Counted from the first letter of the stretch, positions 36,621 through 46,303 are shown. The stretch is 63,919 nt of DNA from Gemmatimonadota bacterium (GCA_003248075.1 QJYK01000324.1:1-63919); one strand, 5' to 3'. Notes: a model not told the origin generated them from the sequence alone. Made by a program: numbers and translations.

Positions 36621-38158
36621 CGAGCCGGATCGTGGTCAAAAAGGACGAAGGGAAGGTCGAAGGACGTGGAGGGTGCGGTGGTCTCGCTTCGCGCGTGCGG
36701 GAGCCAGCGAACGACGTCGGTGGGGGAAAGCCCCGCTCCCCGTCCCGCGAGGGTGGCGGCGCGCCCACTGAGGTACAGGCCCACCGCTCCGGCGTCCCGA
36801 GGCTCGAGTCCCTGAGCCAGGAGGGAGGCACACGTCCCCGTGAGCACGTCGCCCATGCCCGCGACGGCCAGGTCCGACGAGCCCTGGGCGTCGACCAGCA
36901 CCCGGCGATTCGGAGACGCCACGAGCGAGGGCGCGCCCTTGAGCAGGACGGTGCACCCGTACTCCGACGCCGCGCCACGCGCGAACCCGACTCGGTCGGT
37001 GGCGATGTCCGCCGGTGAGACGCCCCTGAGCCGCGCCATCTCGCCGGGGTGCGGGGTGAGCAGGGCCGGCCGACCCCGAAGAGCGGTCGGGAGTTGCGCC
37101 GCTCGTCCGTGGGCGAGGAGGTTCAAGGCATCCGCGTCGATCACGGCGGCCACGGGCGGGCCCGCCAAAACGCGCCGGAGCAGCATTGCCGCCTCGGCCG
37201 TGGTGCCCAGGCCGGGCCCCAGGGCGATGGCACGCGCGGCGGAGAGTGCAGCCTCCAGCGCGCCGGCGTCGTCCGGGTCGACAAAGATCGCCTCGGGGAC
37301 CGCGGCCTGCAGCACCTCCCGGTTCTCGGGGGGCGAGCACACCTGAACGAGCCCGGCACCGGCGCGCATCGCCGCGCGGGCGCTCAGCACGACCGCTCCG
37401 GCCATCCCGCGTCGGCCACCGACGACGAGCACCCGGCCCACGGCGTTCTTGTGGGTGTCGGTGTGGCGCACCGGAAGCCGGGCGCGGGCCCAGCTCGGCG
37501 TAGCCACCGCAGCGGCGGCGTCCGCCGCGGCCCACGGGGGGAAGCCGATCTCGACCGCCACCAGGCGGCCGGTCAGGGCCCGGGCCGGGTGCAAGAGTGA
37601 CCCGAGCTTCGGTGCGCCGAACGCCACGGTCACCACGGCTCGCACCGCCTCGCCGGGGACCGCACCGGTCGTGGCGTCGACCCCCGACGGAACATCGAGA
37701 GCCAGGACCGGCCGGCCGCAGCGGTTGACCCGCGCGATGGCGCGCGCCTGCCGCTCTCTCGGGGCTCCGCGCGTACCGGTGCCGAGAATCCCGTCCACCA
37801 CCACGGCGGCCGACTCGAGAACACCGCCGCCACCGGCACGACCCTCGCCCAGGGCGGTGTCGTCCAGCCGGGACAACGGCCAACCGTGCAACAGCGGCTC
37901 CTCGAGCGGCCGGTCCGCCACGAGCACCGTCGTCACATCCCTTCCCCAGCTGAGGAGCGTTCGGGCCAACACCAGGGCGTCACCGCCGTTGTTGCCCGCA
38001 CCGACCATCACGGCGACGCGCCCCTGCGGGAAGAGCTCCGCCAGGATCTGCGCGGCCGCGCGGCCGGCGTTCTCCATCAGGACCGGTTGCGCCACACCCA
38101 GAGACTCGATGGCGCGCTGGTCGAACGCGGCCGACTCGGGGCCGGTGGGGGCGGGCAT
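36617..38158 (-). CDS. nnr: bifunctional NAD(P)H-hydrate epimerase/dehydratase
   Basis: A 513-residue fusion repairing damaged NAD(P)HX. The N-terminal epimerase half (about 1-210) has LMENAGRAAAQILAE, MVGAGNNGGDALVLARTL and GILGTGTRGAP; the C-terminal ADP-dependent dehydratase half (about 225-513) has VVGGRRGMAGAVVLSARAA, TPHPGEMARL and AGMGDVLTG. The ATG at 38158 gives the normal YjeF_N beginning; one at 38203 would add 15 Pro-rich residues. The usual neighbours tsaE and acpS are absent; instead it overlaps thiL. Confidence 0.93.
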   Translation of the reverse strand: MPAPTGPESAAFDQRAIESLGVAQPVLMENAGRAAAQILAELFPQGRVAVMVGAGNNGGDALVLARTLLSWGRDVTTVLVADRPLEEPLLHGWPLSRLDDTALGEGRAGGGGVLESAAVVVDGILGTGTRGAPRERQARAIARVNRCGRPVLALDVPSGVDATTGAVPGEAVRAVVTVAFGAPKLGSLLHPARALTGRLVAVEIGFPPWAAADAAAAVATPSWARARLPVRHTDTHKNAVGRVLVVGGRRGMAGAVVLSARAAMRAGAGLVQVCSPPENREVLQAAVPEAIFVDPDDAGALEAALSAARAIALGPGLGTTAEAAMLLRRVLAGPPVAAVIDADALNLLAHGRAAQLPTALRGRPALLTPHPGEMARLRGVSPADIATDRVGFARGAASEYGCTVLLKGAPSLVASPNRRVLVDAQGSSDLAVAGMGDVLTGTCASLLAQGLEPRDAGAVGLYLSGRAATLAGRGAGLSPTDVVRWLPHARSETTAPSTSFDLPFVLFDHDPAR

Positions 38159-38305
38159 CGTGGGCCCGCCGAAAGGCCTCAGGGGTGGCGGGGCGCCGCT
38201 CACCCGGCGAGCTGCGGGCGCAACCTTGGGCTACGCGCCTCGAAGGAGCTGGTGGCCGAGAGGCCGCCACCCGGTGCCGACGTCATTGTTGGGATCACGG
38301 GGGGG

Positions 38306-38333
38306 CCGGAGCTTCGGGGGGGTTCAGCTCCGG
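38306..38333 (-). other. GC hairpin after the zinc-ribbon gene
   Basis: An 8-base-pair perfect inverted repeat (CCGGAGCT ... AGCTCCGG, 12-base loop) starts 7 bases after the zinc-ribbon stop on the minus strand. It is followed by a C-run rather than a T-tract, so it may be a pause site or a weak terminator before nnr. Confidence 0.35.
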
Positions 38334-38339
38334 TGGAGA

Positions 38340-38543
38340 CTACTTGTAACTCTGACCGATCGACCGACCGAATGTCACTTCGCCGTTGTCGATCCGGATG
38401 TTGAATCCGCAGTCCGGATTCGAGCACACCCAGGCCTTGTATCGGATCGGCGCCCCGTCTCTTCCGTAGTCGGAGAGCGGCAGCAGTATTCCCGTCTCGC
38501 ACTTCAGGCATCGCGGAAACCCGCGTTCGTCCACCATTTGCAT
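38340..38543 (-). CDS. small zinc-ribbon protein
   Basis: A 67-residue protein with two zinc knuckles: CLKCETG (Cys12 and Cys15) and CSNPDCGF (about Cys40 and Cys45), typical of a four-cysteine ribbon. The end is VTFGRSIGQSYK. Small ribbons of this kind act as protein- or RNA-binding modules; no specific family is recognised. A GGGAGGGG sits 6 bases before the ATG. It follows the Minf_1886-family gene by 99 bases, a GC-rich stretch with a minor hairpin. Confidence 0.65.
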   Translation of the reverse strand: MQMVDERGFPRCLKCETGILLPLSDYGRDGAPIRYKAWVCSNPDCGFNIRIDNGEVTFGRSIGQSYK

Positions 38544-38642
38544 CCCCTCCCGAGGGCGCAGCGACCCTCGAGGTCGCCTGCGGGCCCGGTCGCGCCGGGC
38601 GGTTTCGCTGTTCGGGCCAGGCCTCGAGCCAGGCCCCCGTCG

Positions 38643-39023
38643 TCATGCTCGAGCTTCCCAGGGGTAGTTGAGCTCGAACGCCTCTTCGAAATCGAACACG
38701 TCCGTGAAGTCCTCCAGGCGATCCTCTTCCTGCTTGACCAGAACCCCCTGCTCCACCAACGCGAACACCACGCATCCCACGTCCTCGGTGGCGTGGATTC
38801 CCCAGTGTTCCAGCACGGTCCGAGCCAGTGGCCCGTACCGGTCGATCGCGAGCTGCCTCAACCCCTGGGTCAGCTCCCTCCCCGAAATGTGCCTCGGCTC
38901 GTCCAGCGATTGGATCACCGCGTGGAGGGCGGCCAGCACGAAGAAGTACGCCTTCGCGTGGAACCTGGGGTTCCTCTCCTGGAGCTGGTCCAGGATCTCT
39001 TCTGCGAACTGGAGATCCGTCAT
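38643..39023 (-). CDS. Minf_1886 family protein
   Basis: A 126-residue protein matching the uncharacterised Minf_1886 family: FAEEILDQLQERNPRFHAKAYFFVLAALHAV, RHISGRELTQGLRQLAIDRYGPLARTVLEHWGIHATEDVGCVVFALVEQGVL, then an acidic DFTDVFDFEEAFE end. The fold is probably all helical. It occurs widely in Planctomycetes-Verrucomicrobia and related groups, without known function. The start at 39023 matches the family N-terminus. Downstream of glyA by 89 bases. Confidence 0.82.
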   Translation of the reverse strand: MTDLQFAEEILDQLQERNPRFHAKAYFFVLAALHAVIQSLDEPRHISGRELTQGLRQLAIDRYGPLARTVLEHWGIHATEDVGCVVFALVEQGVLVKQEEDRLEDFTDVFDFEEAFELNYPWEARA

Positions 39024-39112
39024 GCGGCCAAATGTGTACGGGTGGCCTCTCCTCCGCCAGTGTCCGACGGCCTCCGTCGCCGTCGCGCGGCACGCACGTC
39101 CACGAGGGATCC

Positions 39113-40375
39113 CTACCCGACCGTGGCCAGCTCTTCGTAGAGCGGGAAGGCACCGCAAAGCTCCCGGACCTCGGCCCTCACGGTCGCCAGAACCGACGCG
39201 TCGGCCGGGGCGGCGAGCACGCGGGCGATCCAGTCGGCCACACGGGCCATCTCGGCCTCGCGGAGGCCTCGGGTCGTCACCGCCGGCGTGCCGATGCGCA
39301 GGCCCGACGCCACGAAGGGGGACCGGGTCTCGCCGGGAACCGTGTTCTTGTTGACCGTGATTCCTGCCGCCTCGAGCCCGGCCTCCGCCTCCTTACCCGT
39401 CAGCTCCGGATGGCTCGGCCTCAGGTCCACGAGCATCAGGTGGTTGTCCGTGCCCCCGCTGACGAGGTGGAGTCCGTGCCCGCTCAACCCTTGCCCAAGG
39501 GCCCGCGCGTTCGCGATCACCTGCGCCGAATAATCCTGGAAGGCCGGCTGTAGCGCCTCGAGCAACGACACCGCCTTCGCCGCGATGACGTGCATGAGCG
39601 GCCCGCCCTGCATGAACGGGAAGACCGCCTTGTCGATGGCCTTGGCGTGCTCCTCGGGACTGAAGATCAGGCCACCGCGGGGGCCCCGGAGGGTCTTGTG
39701 GGTCGTGGTCGTCACGACGTCCGCATGCGGGATGGGCGAGGGATGGTGTCCGGTCGCCACCAGTCCGGCGATGTGGGCCATGTCCACCAACAGACGCGCG
39801 TCGACCTCACGCGCGATATCCGCGAAGGCCTTGAAGTCCAAGACCCGCGGATATGCGCTCGCGCCCGCCACGATCATCTTCGGGCGTTCCGCGCGTGCCT
39901 GCGCGCGCAGGGCGTCGTAGTCGATCAGCCCATCGTCCTCCCCGACGCCGTAGCTGACCACCTCGAAGAGTCGCCCGCTGAAGTTCACCGGGGAGCCGTG
40001 GGTGAGGTGACCACCGTGGCTCAGGCTCATCCCGAGGATCTTGTCCCCCGGCTCCAGGAAGGTGAAATACGCAGCCATGTTGGCCTGCGCGCCCGAGTGG
40101 GGCTGGACGTTGGCGTGCTCCGCCGCGAAGAGGCGGGTGGCGCGCTGACGCGCGAGCTCCTCGGCCACGTCGACCCACTCACATCCCCCATAGTACCGCT
40201 TGGCCGGCAGCCCTTCGGCGTACTTGTTCGTCATCACGGTCCCCATGGCCTCGAGCACCGCGCGTGACACGAAGTTCTCGGAGGCGATCAGCTCCAGCCC
40301 CTCCGCTTGGCGACGGGCCTCGGCGACGATCGCCGCGAACACCTCGGGGTCGGTGGCCTTCAGGTGATCCATCAT
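39113..40375 (-). CDS. glyA: serine hydroxymethyltransferase
   Basis: A 420-residue PLP enzyme exchanging serine plus tetrahydrofolate with glycine plus 5,10-methylene-THF, the main source of one-carbon units. The PLP lysine lies in [16 protein letters not shown]; other signatures are [49 protein letters not shown] and DMAHIAGL. Adjacent ATG codons begin the gene (ATGATG). It follows leucine dehydrogenase by 12 bases. Confidence 0.97.
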   Translation of the reverse strand: MMDHLKATDPEVFAAIVAEARRQAEGLELIASENFVSRAVLEAMGTVMTNKYAEGLPAKRYYGGCEWVDVAEELARQRATRLFAAEHANVQPHSGAQANMAAYFTFLEPGDKILGMSLSHGGHLTHGSPVNFSGRLFEVVSYGVGEDDGLIDYDALRAQARAERPKMIVAGASAYPRVLDFKAFADIAREVDARLLVDMAHIAGLVATGHHPSPIPHADVVTTTTHKTLRGPRGGLIFSPEEHAKAIDKAVFPFMQGGPLMHVIAAKAVSLLEALQPAFQDYSAQVIANARALGQGLSGHGLHLVSGGTDNHLMLVDLRPSHPELTGKEAEAGLEAAGITVNKNTVPGETRSPFVASGLRIGTPAVTTRGLREAEMARVADWIARVLAAPADASVLATVRAEVRELCGAFPLYEELATVG

Positions 40376-40387
40376 GGCGTGCCAGCC

Positions 40388-41443
40388 TTACAGGTACGTT
40401 CGCTGCAGCTGCCGGGCTTCCAGGATCCGGCTTTCCGCGACGCGATCTGCAGCGATGTGCGTCGGGACGTCTTCCGCCTTCGCTCGTTCGAAGATCCGCA
40501 GGAGGGTGTTGTAGATGTCCCCCGCCTTCCGTTTGCTGCGCTCGGCGCTCCACTCGTGGATCTCACCATACACGTTGATGAGGCCGCCCGCATTGATGGC
40601 GTAGTCCGGAGCGTACAGGATGCCGCGCGCGTGGAGCCCATCACCGTGGTGGGAGCGGGCAAGCTGGTTGTTCGCGGCGCCGGCCACGATGTCGAACTTG
40701 AAGCCCTCCAGGGTCTCGTCGTTGACGACCGCCCCCAGGGCGCAGGGGGCGAAGATGTCGGCGTCCACGCCGTAGATCGAGTCGGGGTCGACGGAGGTCG
40801 CACCGAAGTCCTCGACCACGCGGGCCACGCGGTCCTTGTCGATGTCCGTCACCGTGAGCTTGGCGCCTTCTGCCGCGAGGTCCTCGCACAGGTAGTAGCC
40901 GACGTGGCCCAGGCCCTGGACCGCGACGTGCCTTTCGGTCAGCGAGTCGTCGCCGTACCGGAAGGCGGCACACGCTTTGATTCCCCGATAGACCCCATAG
41001 GCGGTCACCGGCGAAGGGTCACCGGACTTGCCCAGCATGCCGACCACGTGCTCCGTCTCCATGTGGACGAACTCCATGTCCTCCGGTGACGTACCTACGT
41101 CCTCTGCGGTGATGTAGCGACCCTTGAGCGAATCCACGGCGCGCCCGTGGGCGCGGAAGATCATCTCCCGGTCCTTGGTCCGGTTGTCCCCGATGATGAC
41201 CGACTTGCCACCCCCCAGGTTGAGGCCCGCGATCGCCGCCTTGTACGTCATGCCTCGGGACAACCGCAGGGCATCGACGATGGCCGCGCTCTCGCTCTCG
41301 TAGCTCCAGAAGCGCGTCCCGCCCAGCGCGGGCCCCATCGTCGTATCGTGAATCGCGATGATCCCCTTGTAGCCGAACTGGGGCTCGTTCCAGAAGACGA
41401 GCTGCTCATGCTTGCGCTCGGACATCAGCTCGAAGATCTCCAT
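40388..41443 (-). CDS. leucine dehydrogenase (Glu/Leu/Phe/Val family)
   Basis: A 351-residue NAD-dependent amino-acid dehydrogenase. The substrate domain has GPALGGTRFW and MTYKAAIAGLNLGGGKSVI with two catalytic lysines; the cofactor domain has VQGLGHVGYYL. Length and AAIAGLNLGGGK favour the leucine/valine branch over glutamate dehydrogenase. It would convert branched-chain amino acids to 2-oxo acids, or the reverse, making NADH. The downstream acyl-CoA genes are on the same strand, and the next gene is glyA. Confidence 0.9.
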   Translation of the reverse strand: MEIFELMSERKHEQLVFWNEPQFGYKGIIAIHDTTMGPALGGTRFWSYESESAAIVDALRLSRGMTYKAAIAGLNLGGGKSVIIGDNRTKDREMIFRAHGRAVDSLKGRYITAEDVGTSPEDMEFVHMETEHVVGMLGKSGDPSPVTAYGVYRGIKACAAFRYGDDSLTERHVAVQGLGHVGYYLCEDLAAEGAKLTVTDIDKDRVARVVEDFGATSVDPDSIYGVDADIFAPCALGAVVNDETLEGFKFDIVAGAANNQLARSHHGDGLHARGILYAPDYAINAGGLINVYGEIHEWSAERSKRKAGDIYNTLLRIFERAKAEDVPTHIAADRVAESRILEARQLQRTYL

Positions 41444-41507
41444 CTCGCTCAGCTCCGCATTTCTTTCGGAAACGGGTCCTGGCCCCCGGTCGGCCGGACG
41501 ATCCGGC

Positions 41508-42674
41508 TCACGCGTCCCGGGTCGCCCGGAGCAACTCCCGGGCGATCACATGCCTCATGATCTCGTTGGTTCCCTCGTAGATCTCGGTGCCCTTCGCGTC
41601 CCGGAGGAGCTTCTCCACCGGGTACTCCTTCATGTATCCGTAGCCGCCGAAGATCTGGATCGCCTCGTCCGCCACCCAGGTCGCTGCCTCGCTGGCGGAC
41701 AGCTTCGCCACCGCGGCCCTTGCCGTGAGCCCATCCGGGCCGGTGCGGGTGACCCCGTTGCCGGCGTCGTCGACGGCCTCCGCGGCGCGAAGCGCGAGCG
41801 CGCGCGCCGCCTCGAGCCGGCGGTGCATCTCGGCCATCTTCGCCCGGGTCGCGCCGAAGTCGGCCAGCCGTTGTCCGAACTGGCGGCGCTCCAGGGCGTA
41901 CGCCATCGCGTGCTCCATGGCGGCCCGTCCGATCCCGACCGCTTGGGCGGCGACACCGACCCTTCCAACGTCCAGTGCCTCGAGCGCGTGGCGCAGCCCG
42001 GCGCCCTCCTCGCCGCCGAGCAGGGCGTCGCTCCCGAGCCCCACGTCGTCGAGGTGCACGGTCACCGTCTCGGACGCCCGCAGGCCGAGTGTCTTCTCGC
42101 GGCGCCCCACGCGATATCCCGGCGTCGCGGGGTCCACCAGGAACGCGTCGATCGCGTCGGGGCCGGTGCGGGCGAACACGATCACCAGACCGGCACGCGC
42201 CCCGTTCGTGACCCAACGCTTGACTCCGTTGAGCACCCAGCCGTCTCCCCGGCGGTCGGCCCGCGTCTGGATCGACGCGGGATCGCTACCGGCGTCGGGC
42301 TCCGAGAGCGCGAACGCCGCCAGACGCTCGCCCGAGGCCAGCTTGGGAAGCCACATCCGCCTCTGCGCTTCCGTCCCCCGGGCGACGATCATCGACGAGA
42401 CGCCCCCGCAGTGGATCGCGACCGACAGAGCCAGTGCCCCGTCCCCCCAGGCGAGCTCCTCCAGGACGGTGACATACGTCGCGGCATCGAACGCGAGCCC
42501 ACCGTACGCCTCCGGGATGCGCATGCCCAGAAAGCCCAGCTCGGCGAGCTTCCCGAAAGCCGAGTCGTCGATGACGCCGGCCCGTTCCCAGGATGAGACC
42601 CGAGGTCGGATCTCCCCCTCCGCGAAGGTCCGCGCGAGATTGCGCAGCTCCAGGCGCTCGCCGGTGGAGGTCAT
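41508..42674 (-). CDS. acyl-CoA dehydrogenase
   Basis: A 388-residue FAD enzyme forming the alpha-beta double bond of acyl-CoA esters. Family signatures: LAAFALSEPDAGSDPAS, KRWVTNGARAGLVIVFART, YALERRQFGQRLADF and the C-terminal IYEGTNEIMRHVIARELL, where the Glu is the catalytic base. Short-chain or branched-chain specificity is possible next to leucine dehydrogenase but not proven. It starts 10 bases after the 3-hydroxyacyl-CoA dehydrogenase stop. Confidence 0.93.
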   Translation of the reverse strand: MTSTGERLELRNLARTFAEGEIRPRVSSWERAGVIDDSAFGKLAELGFLGMRIPEAYGGLAFDAATYVTVLEELAWGDGALALSVAIHCGGVSSMIVARGTEAQRRMWLPKLASGERLAAFALSEPDAGSDPASIQTRADRRGDGWVLNGVKRWVTNGARAGLVIVFARTGPDAIDAFLVDPATPGYRVGRREKTLGLRASETVTVHLDDVGLGSDALLGGEEGAGLRHALEALDVGRVGVAAQAVGIGRAAMEHAMAYALERRQFGQRLADFGATRAKMAEMHRRLEAARALALRAAEAVDDAGNGVTRTGPDGLTARAAVAKLSASEAATWVADEAIQIFGGYGYMKEYPVEKLLRDAKGTEIYEGTNEIMRHVIARELLRATRDA

Positions 42675-42684
42675 CGGCAGACGC

Positions 42685-43539
42685 TCATGGGTAGCGGTGG
42701 AAGCCGCGGCCGGACTTGCGCCCGAGCCAGCCCGCAGCGACGTACTTCCGGAGCAGCGGCGACGGCCGGTAGCGATCGTCCCCGAGCTCCCGGTGGAGCA
42801 CCTCCAGGATGTTCAGGCACGTGTCGAGGCCGATGAGGTCCGCGAGCGCCAGCGGGCCCATGGGATGATTCATCCCGAGCTTCATCACCGTGTCGATCGC
42901 ATCCGGTTCCGCGACGCCTTCCATGACCGCGGTCGCGGCCTCGTTGATCATCGGCATGAGCACCCGATTGGATACGAAGCCGGGGAAATCGTTGACCTCG
43001 ACGGGCGTCTTGCCCAGGTCTCTTGAGAGCTCGACCACCGCGGCCGCCGTCTCGTCGCTCGTGGCGAGGCCGCGGATCACCTCCACCAGCTGCATGACCG
43101 GGACCGGGTTCATGAAGTGCATGCCGATCACGCGATCGGGTCGGGACGTGAAGCCCCCGATCTCCGTGATCGAGATGGACGATGTGTTGCTGGCCAGGAT
43201 GGTCCGTTCGTGAGCCGCACGATCGAGCGCGGTGAAGATCGTGCGCTTGAGCTCGGACTTCTCCGGAACGGCCTCGATGACGACGTCGGCGTCGACGACC
43301 CCCGATTCCAGGTCGGTCGTGGTCTCGATGCGATCAAGCGCGGCATCGCGGGCCTCCCCATCCAGGAGCCCCTTCTTCACCTGTCGGTCCAGGTTCTTCC
43401 CGATGGTGAGGACGGCGCGCTCCAGAAGGTCGCCGGACAGGTCGATCAGCTTCACGGAGGCGCCACGCTCCGCCGCAACGTGCGCGATGCCGTTCCCCAT
43501 CGTCCCCGCTCCCACCACCGAGAGGCGCGCGATCCTCAT
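42685..43539 (-). CDS. 3-hydroxybutyryl-CoA dehydrogenase
   Basis: A 284-residue NAD(H)-dependent enzyme oxidising L-3-hydroxyacyl-CoA. [17 protein letters not shown] is the dinucleotide motif, [14 protein letters not shown] is standard, and [15 protein letters not shown] carries the catalytic His. The length is that of the short, single-function HBD/PaaH type. The ATG overlaps the CPBP stop in ATGA. Likely role with thiolase and acyl-CoA dehydrogenase: short-chain acyl-CoA oxidation or its reverse. Confidence 0.93.
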   Translation of the reverse strand: MRIARLSVVGAGTMGNGIAHVAAERGASVKLIDLSGDLLERAVLTIGKNLDRQVKKGLLDGEARDAALDRIETTTDLESGVVDADVVIEAVPEKSELKRTIFTALDRAAHERTILASNTSSISITEIGGFTSRPDRVIGMHFMNPVPVMQLVEVIRGLATSDETAAAVVELSRDLGKTPVEVNDFPGFVSNRVLMPMINEAATAVMEGVAEPDAIDTVMKLGMNHPMGPLALADLIGLDTCLNILEVLHRELGDDRYRPSPLLRKYVAAGWLGRKSGRGFHRYP

Positions 43540-44444
43540 GACGGGTCACCCCCATCAGGGAGCGCGCCCGCGGGCGGCCCCCGGAAGACGAGCGGGCGCC
43601 TTTCGACCGCCGACGGCTCCGGGCGGAGCCAGGGGCCCCACCAGAAGGCCGCAGCTGCCCCCAGGAAGCCCACGGTGGCCAGCAGGCTCCCCTCCGGTCC
43701 GAAGCCGCCGCCGGAGAGCCACGCGGGCCCCTGGACGCGCGCCGCGACCATCGGCGCGTCGATCAGCTCGAGTCCGCTCACCGGGAGGTCGGCCAGGAAC
43801 CCCAGGCCCCAGTTCCAGCCCAGGTGCGCGCCGCTGGCCCACCACAGACTGCCGGTCCGCAAGTAGACGACACCCAGAAAGACGCCGGCGGCCGCGGTGT
43901 TCGCGGCGCCCAAGGCGGTCGCGTTGTCGTTGGCCAGGTGCGCCATTCCGAAGAACGCGGCGGTGAGCCCGAGCGCCGCCAGCGGTGACCAGGCCTCCGT
44001 CATCGCCTGGAAGGGATACCCCCTGAAGAGCGCCTCCTCCGCAGCCGCCGGCACGGCCAGGATGGCAGCGGCCCAGAGCGCCGATTGGAGCCAACCCAGC
44101 GGAGTGCCCGCCTCGGCGCTCCACCGAACCACGCCGACGGCGGCCATCGCCGCCGTCACCAAGACGGACAGCCCCAGCCCCAGCGCGAGGCCGATCAGGG
44201 CTTCGCGCGGCACGGAGCGGGAAAGGTGGAAGCCCAGCGCACCCGGGCCCCGTCCGTCCATACGCAGGGTGAGGGCCCCGGCGGCCAGAGCCGCCACCAG
44301 CATCGACAGCCCCGAGCCGAACAGGCCCGCGGGAAGCGAGAGGATCACCACGCTGAGGATCACGAAGCCGACGACCAGGAAGATCACGAGCCGCCACCCG
44401 AGCCGAACCCGACCGGTGACCGTCCTGAGCACGCTGCCGCGCAT
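43536..44444 (-). CDS. CPBP family intramembrane glutamic protease
   Basis: A 302-residue membrane protein with about seven hydrophobic helices and the CPBP/Abi motifs: [11 protein letters not shown] (catalytic Glu-Glu and Arg), [10 protein letters not shown] and [13 protein letters not shown]. These proteases (Rce1 relatives) cleave within the membrane or protect bacteriocin producers. The ATG at 44444 is preferred over the TTG at 44453. A terminator-like hairpin overlaps the bioY stop immediately upstream, so this gene may need its own promoter inside bioY. It overlaps the HBD gene in ATGA. Confidence 0.88.
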   Translation of the reverse strand: MRGSVLRTVTGRVRLGWRLVIFLVVGFVILSVVILSLPAGLFGSGLSMLVAALAAGALTLRMDGRGPGALGFHLSRSVPREALIGLALGLGLSVLVTAAMAAVGVVRWSAEAGTPLGWLQSALWAAAILAVPAAAEEALFRGYPFQAMTEAWSPLAALGLTAAFFGMAHLANDNATALGAANTAAAGVFLGVVYLRTGSLWWASGAHLGWNWGLGFLADLPVSGLELIDAPMVAARVQGPAWLSGGGFGPEGSLLATVGFLGAAAAFWWGPWLRPEPSAVERRPLVFRGPPAGALPDGGDPS

Positions 44445-44450
44445 GGCTAC

Positions 44451-44486
44451 CAAGAAAAGAGCCCCGACCTAACGGTCGAGGCTCTT
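44451..44486 (-). terminator. terminator-like hairpin between bioY and the CPBP gene
   Basis: On the minus strand, arms AAGAGCC-GACC and GGTC-GGCTCTT pair with one 2x2 internal mismatch and a 4-base loop, then run into TTTTCTTGG. The hairpin covers the last codons and stop of bioY and ends about 8-12 bases before the CPBP start, so it could be an attenuator rather than a complete stop. Confidence 0.6.
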
Positions 44487-45050
44487 GGACCGGACGGACC
44501 GGGCCAGAAGGAGCGCCGCGAGGATCTTCGTGACGTCCCCGGCCCAGAACGGGAGTACACCGAGCGCGAGCGCGCTCCCCAGGCCCTGACGGGCGACCAG
44601 GAGCAGCTGGGCCACGCCCCCCACATAGAGCGCGACCATGCCCAGGGTGAGCGCCACAAGCTGGCGACCCACGCCCGGGCTCCGTCCCCCGATGGAGCCC
44701 ACGACCCAGGCGGCGACTGGCATGGCCAGCAGGTATCCCCCCGTCGGGCCCATGAGCCAACCGAGGCCGGCTCCACCGAGTGCGAAGACGGGCAACCCCG
44801 ACGCGCCGAGGACGAGATAGGCGGCCATCGCCGCGGCACCGGCGTGCGCGCCGAGCACGGCCCCCGCCAGGATCGCGAACAGCGGCTGGAGCGAAATCGG
44901 GACCGGCGTCCACGGAAGCGGAACCGCCACCGAGGCGCCGAAGCACGTCGCCAAGACGAAGAACGCGATCCCGACGCCGTGCGTGGTCCAGCGGCTCCGG
45001 ACCCCCTCGGCCTCGGCTCGCGACTTCAGCGTGTCGGCCAACGTGCTCAT
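44469..45050 (-). CDS. bioY: BioY biotin transporter S component
   Basis: A 193-residue membrane protein with about six helices and the BioY signatures FGASVAVPLPWTPVPISLQ, GASGLPVFALGGAG and GPTGGYLLAMPVAAWVVG. As the biotin-binding S component it uses an energy-coupling ATPase (EcfA/EcfT) that is not in the window; solitary BioY also works in some bacteria. It lies 38 bases after thiolase. Biotin could serve acyl-CoA carboxylases. Confidence 0.9.
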   Translation of the reverse strand: MSTLADTLKSRAEAEGVRSRWTTHGVGIAFFVLATCFGASVAVPLPWTPVPISLQPLFAILAGAVLGAHAGAAAMAAYLVLGASGLPVFALGGAGLGWLMGPTGGYLLAMPVAAWVVGSIGGRSPGVGRQLVALTLGMVALYVGGVAQLLLVARQGLGSALALGVLPFWAGDVTKILAALLLARSVRSKSLDR

Positions 45051-45088
45051 CGGCTACCCCCGTTCGCGTGGATCGTCGTCTTCTGCGC

Positions 45089-46303
45089 TCAGACCCGCTC
45101 GACCGAGAGCGCTACCGCGTTGCCCCCGCCCAAGCAGAGCGTTGCCAGCCCCGTCGCAACATCACGTTGCCTCATCACGTTCAAGAGGGTCACGAGAATG
45201 CGCGTCCCGGACGCCCCGATCGGGTGACCCAGGGCGACCGCGCCGCCGTTCACGTTCACCCGGTCTTCGTCCATGTGCAGCGCGCGCATGTCGGCGATGG
45301 CCTGGACCGCGAACGCCTCGTTCACCTCGATGGCACCGTAATGGTCGATGGTCGTGCCCGAGCGTGCCAGGAGCTTCTCCACCGCGTCGATCGGCGCGAA
45401 GAAGAGGTCCCGGGGCTCCATCGCGCCCGATGCGTACGCCGTGACCCGCGCCTCGATCGGCAGCCCGTGTGCCTGCGCGTATTCCTGGGAGGCCACCACC
45501 ACCGCGGCCGCGCCGTCGTTGAGACCGGGCGCGTTGCCCGCCGTCACCACGTGCTGGGCGAGGCCCTCCGGGGCATCGCGCACGAACGCGGGGCGGAGCC
45601 TGGCGAGCGCCTCGAGCGACGTATCGGCCCGGGGACCCTCGTCCCGCGCCACCACGGTGACGCCCTTGCGTCCCGCGACCTCCACCGGAACGATCTCGTC
45701 GTCGAAACGTCCCGCTTCGGCAGCCGCCACGGCCTTCTGGTGCGACCGGAGCGAGAACGCGTCGGCCTGCTCGCGCGTCACGCCCGCCTTGTCGGCCGTG
45801 TATTCGGCGTGTCCGCCCATGTGGCAATGGCCGAACGAGCACCAGAGGCCGTCGAGGATGAGACCATCCTGAACGGTCTGGTCACCGAACTTCACGCCCT
45901 CCCGCAGACCGCGCAGGTAGAAGGGAACGTTGGACATCGATTCCATCCCGCCGGCGACCACGAGGCGCGCATCGCCGGCGCGGATCGCCTGGGCGGCGAG
46001 CATCACGGCCTTGAGCCCCGAGCCGCACACCTTGTTGACCGTCAGCGCGGGCACGGTCGCGGCTATCCCTCCGCGCACCGCGGCTTGCCTCGCGGGAGCC
46101 TGCCCGCTGCCGGCGCCGACCACGTTCCCCATGACGACCTCGTCGAGCTGGGCTGGATCGATGCCCGAGCGCTCTACGGCGGCGCGTACCGCGATCGCTC
46201 CCAGGTCCGGGGCGGAGAAGGAGCTCAGCCCGCCCAGGAAGCGACCGATCGGCGTGCGTGCGCCGCCCTTCAGGATCACGGCGGTCCTGGATGCATCACT
46301 CAT
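45089..46303 (-). CDS. acetyl-CoA acetyltransferase (thiolase)
   Basis: A 404-residue thiolase. The active-site nucleophile Cys lies in VNKVCGSGLKAVMLAAQAI, and the acid/base groups in NEAFAVQA, GGAVALGHPIGASG and CLGGGNAVALSV. It condenses or cleaves acetoacetyl-CoA, and may act on longer 3-oxoacyl-CoA. The ATG at 46303 gives the standard beginning. With HBD and the acyl-CoA dehydrogenase nearby it forms most of a short-chain beta-oxidation set; an enoyl-CoA hydratase is missing. Confidence 0.94.
   Translation of the reverse strand: MSDASRTAVILKGGARTPIGRFLGGLSSFSAPDLGAIAVRAAVERSGIDPAQLDEVVMGNVVGAGSGQAPARQAAVRGGIAATVPALTVNKVCGSGLKAVMLAAQAIRAGDARLVVAGGMESMSNVPFYLRGLREGVKFGDQTVQDGLILDGLWCSFGHCHMGGHAEYTADKAGVTREQADAFSLRSHQKAVAAAEAGRFDDEIVPVEVAGRKGVTVVARDEGPRADTSLEALARLRPAFVRDAPEGLAQHVVTAGNAPGLNDGAAAVVVASQEYAQAHGLPIEARVTAYASGAMEPRDLFFAPIDAVEKLLARSGTTIDHYGAIEVNEAFAVQAIADMRALHMDEDRVNVNGGAVALGHPIGASGTRILVTLLNVMRQRDVATGLATLCLGGGNAVALSVERV

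Noticed and set aside
44469-45100. Biotin-linked riboswitch or BirA site before bioY
   Set aside because: The gap to thiolase is only 38 bases and shows no recognisable motif.
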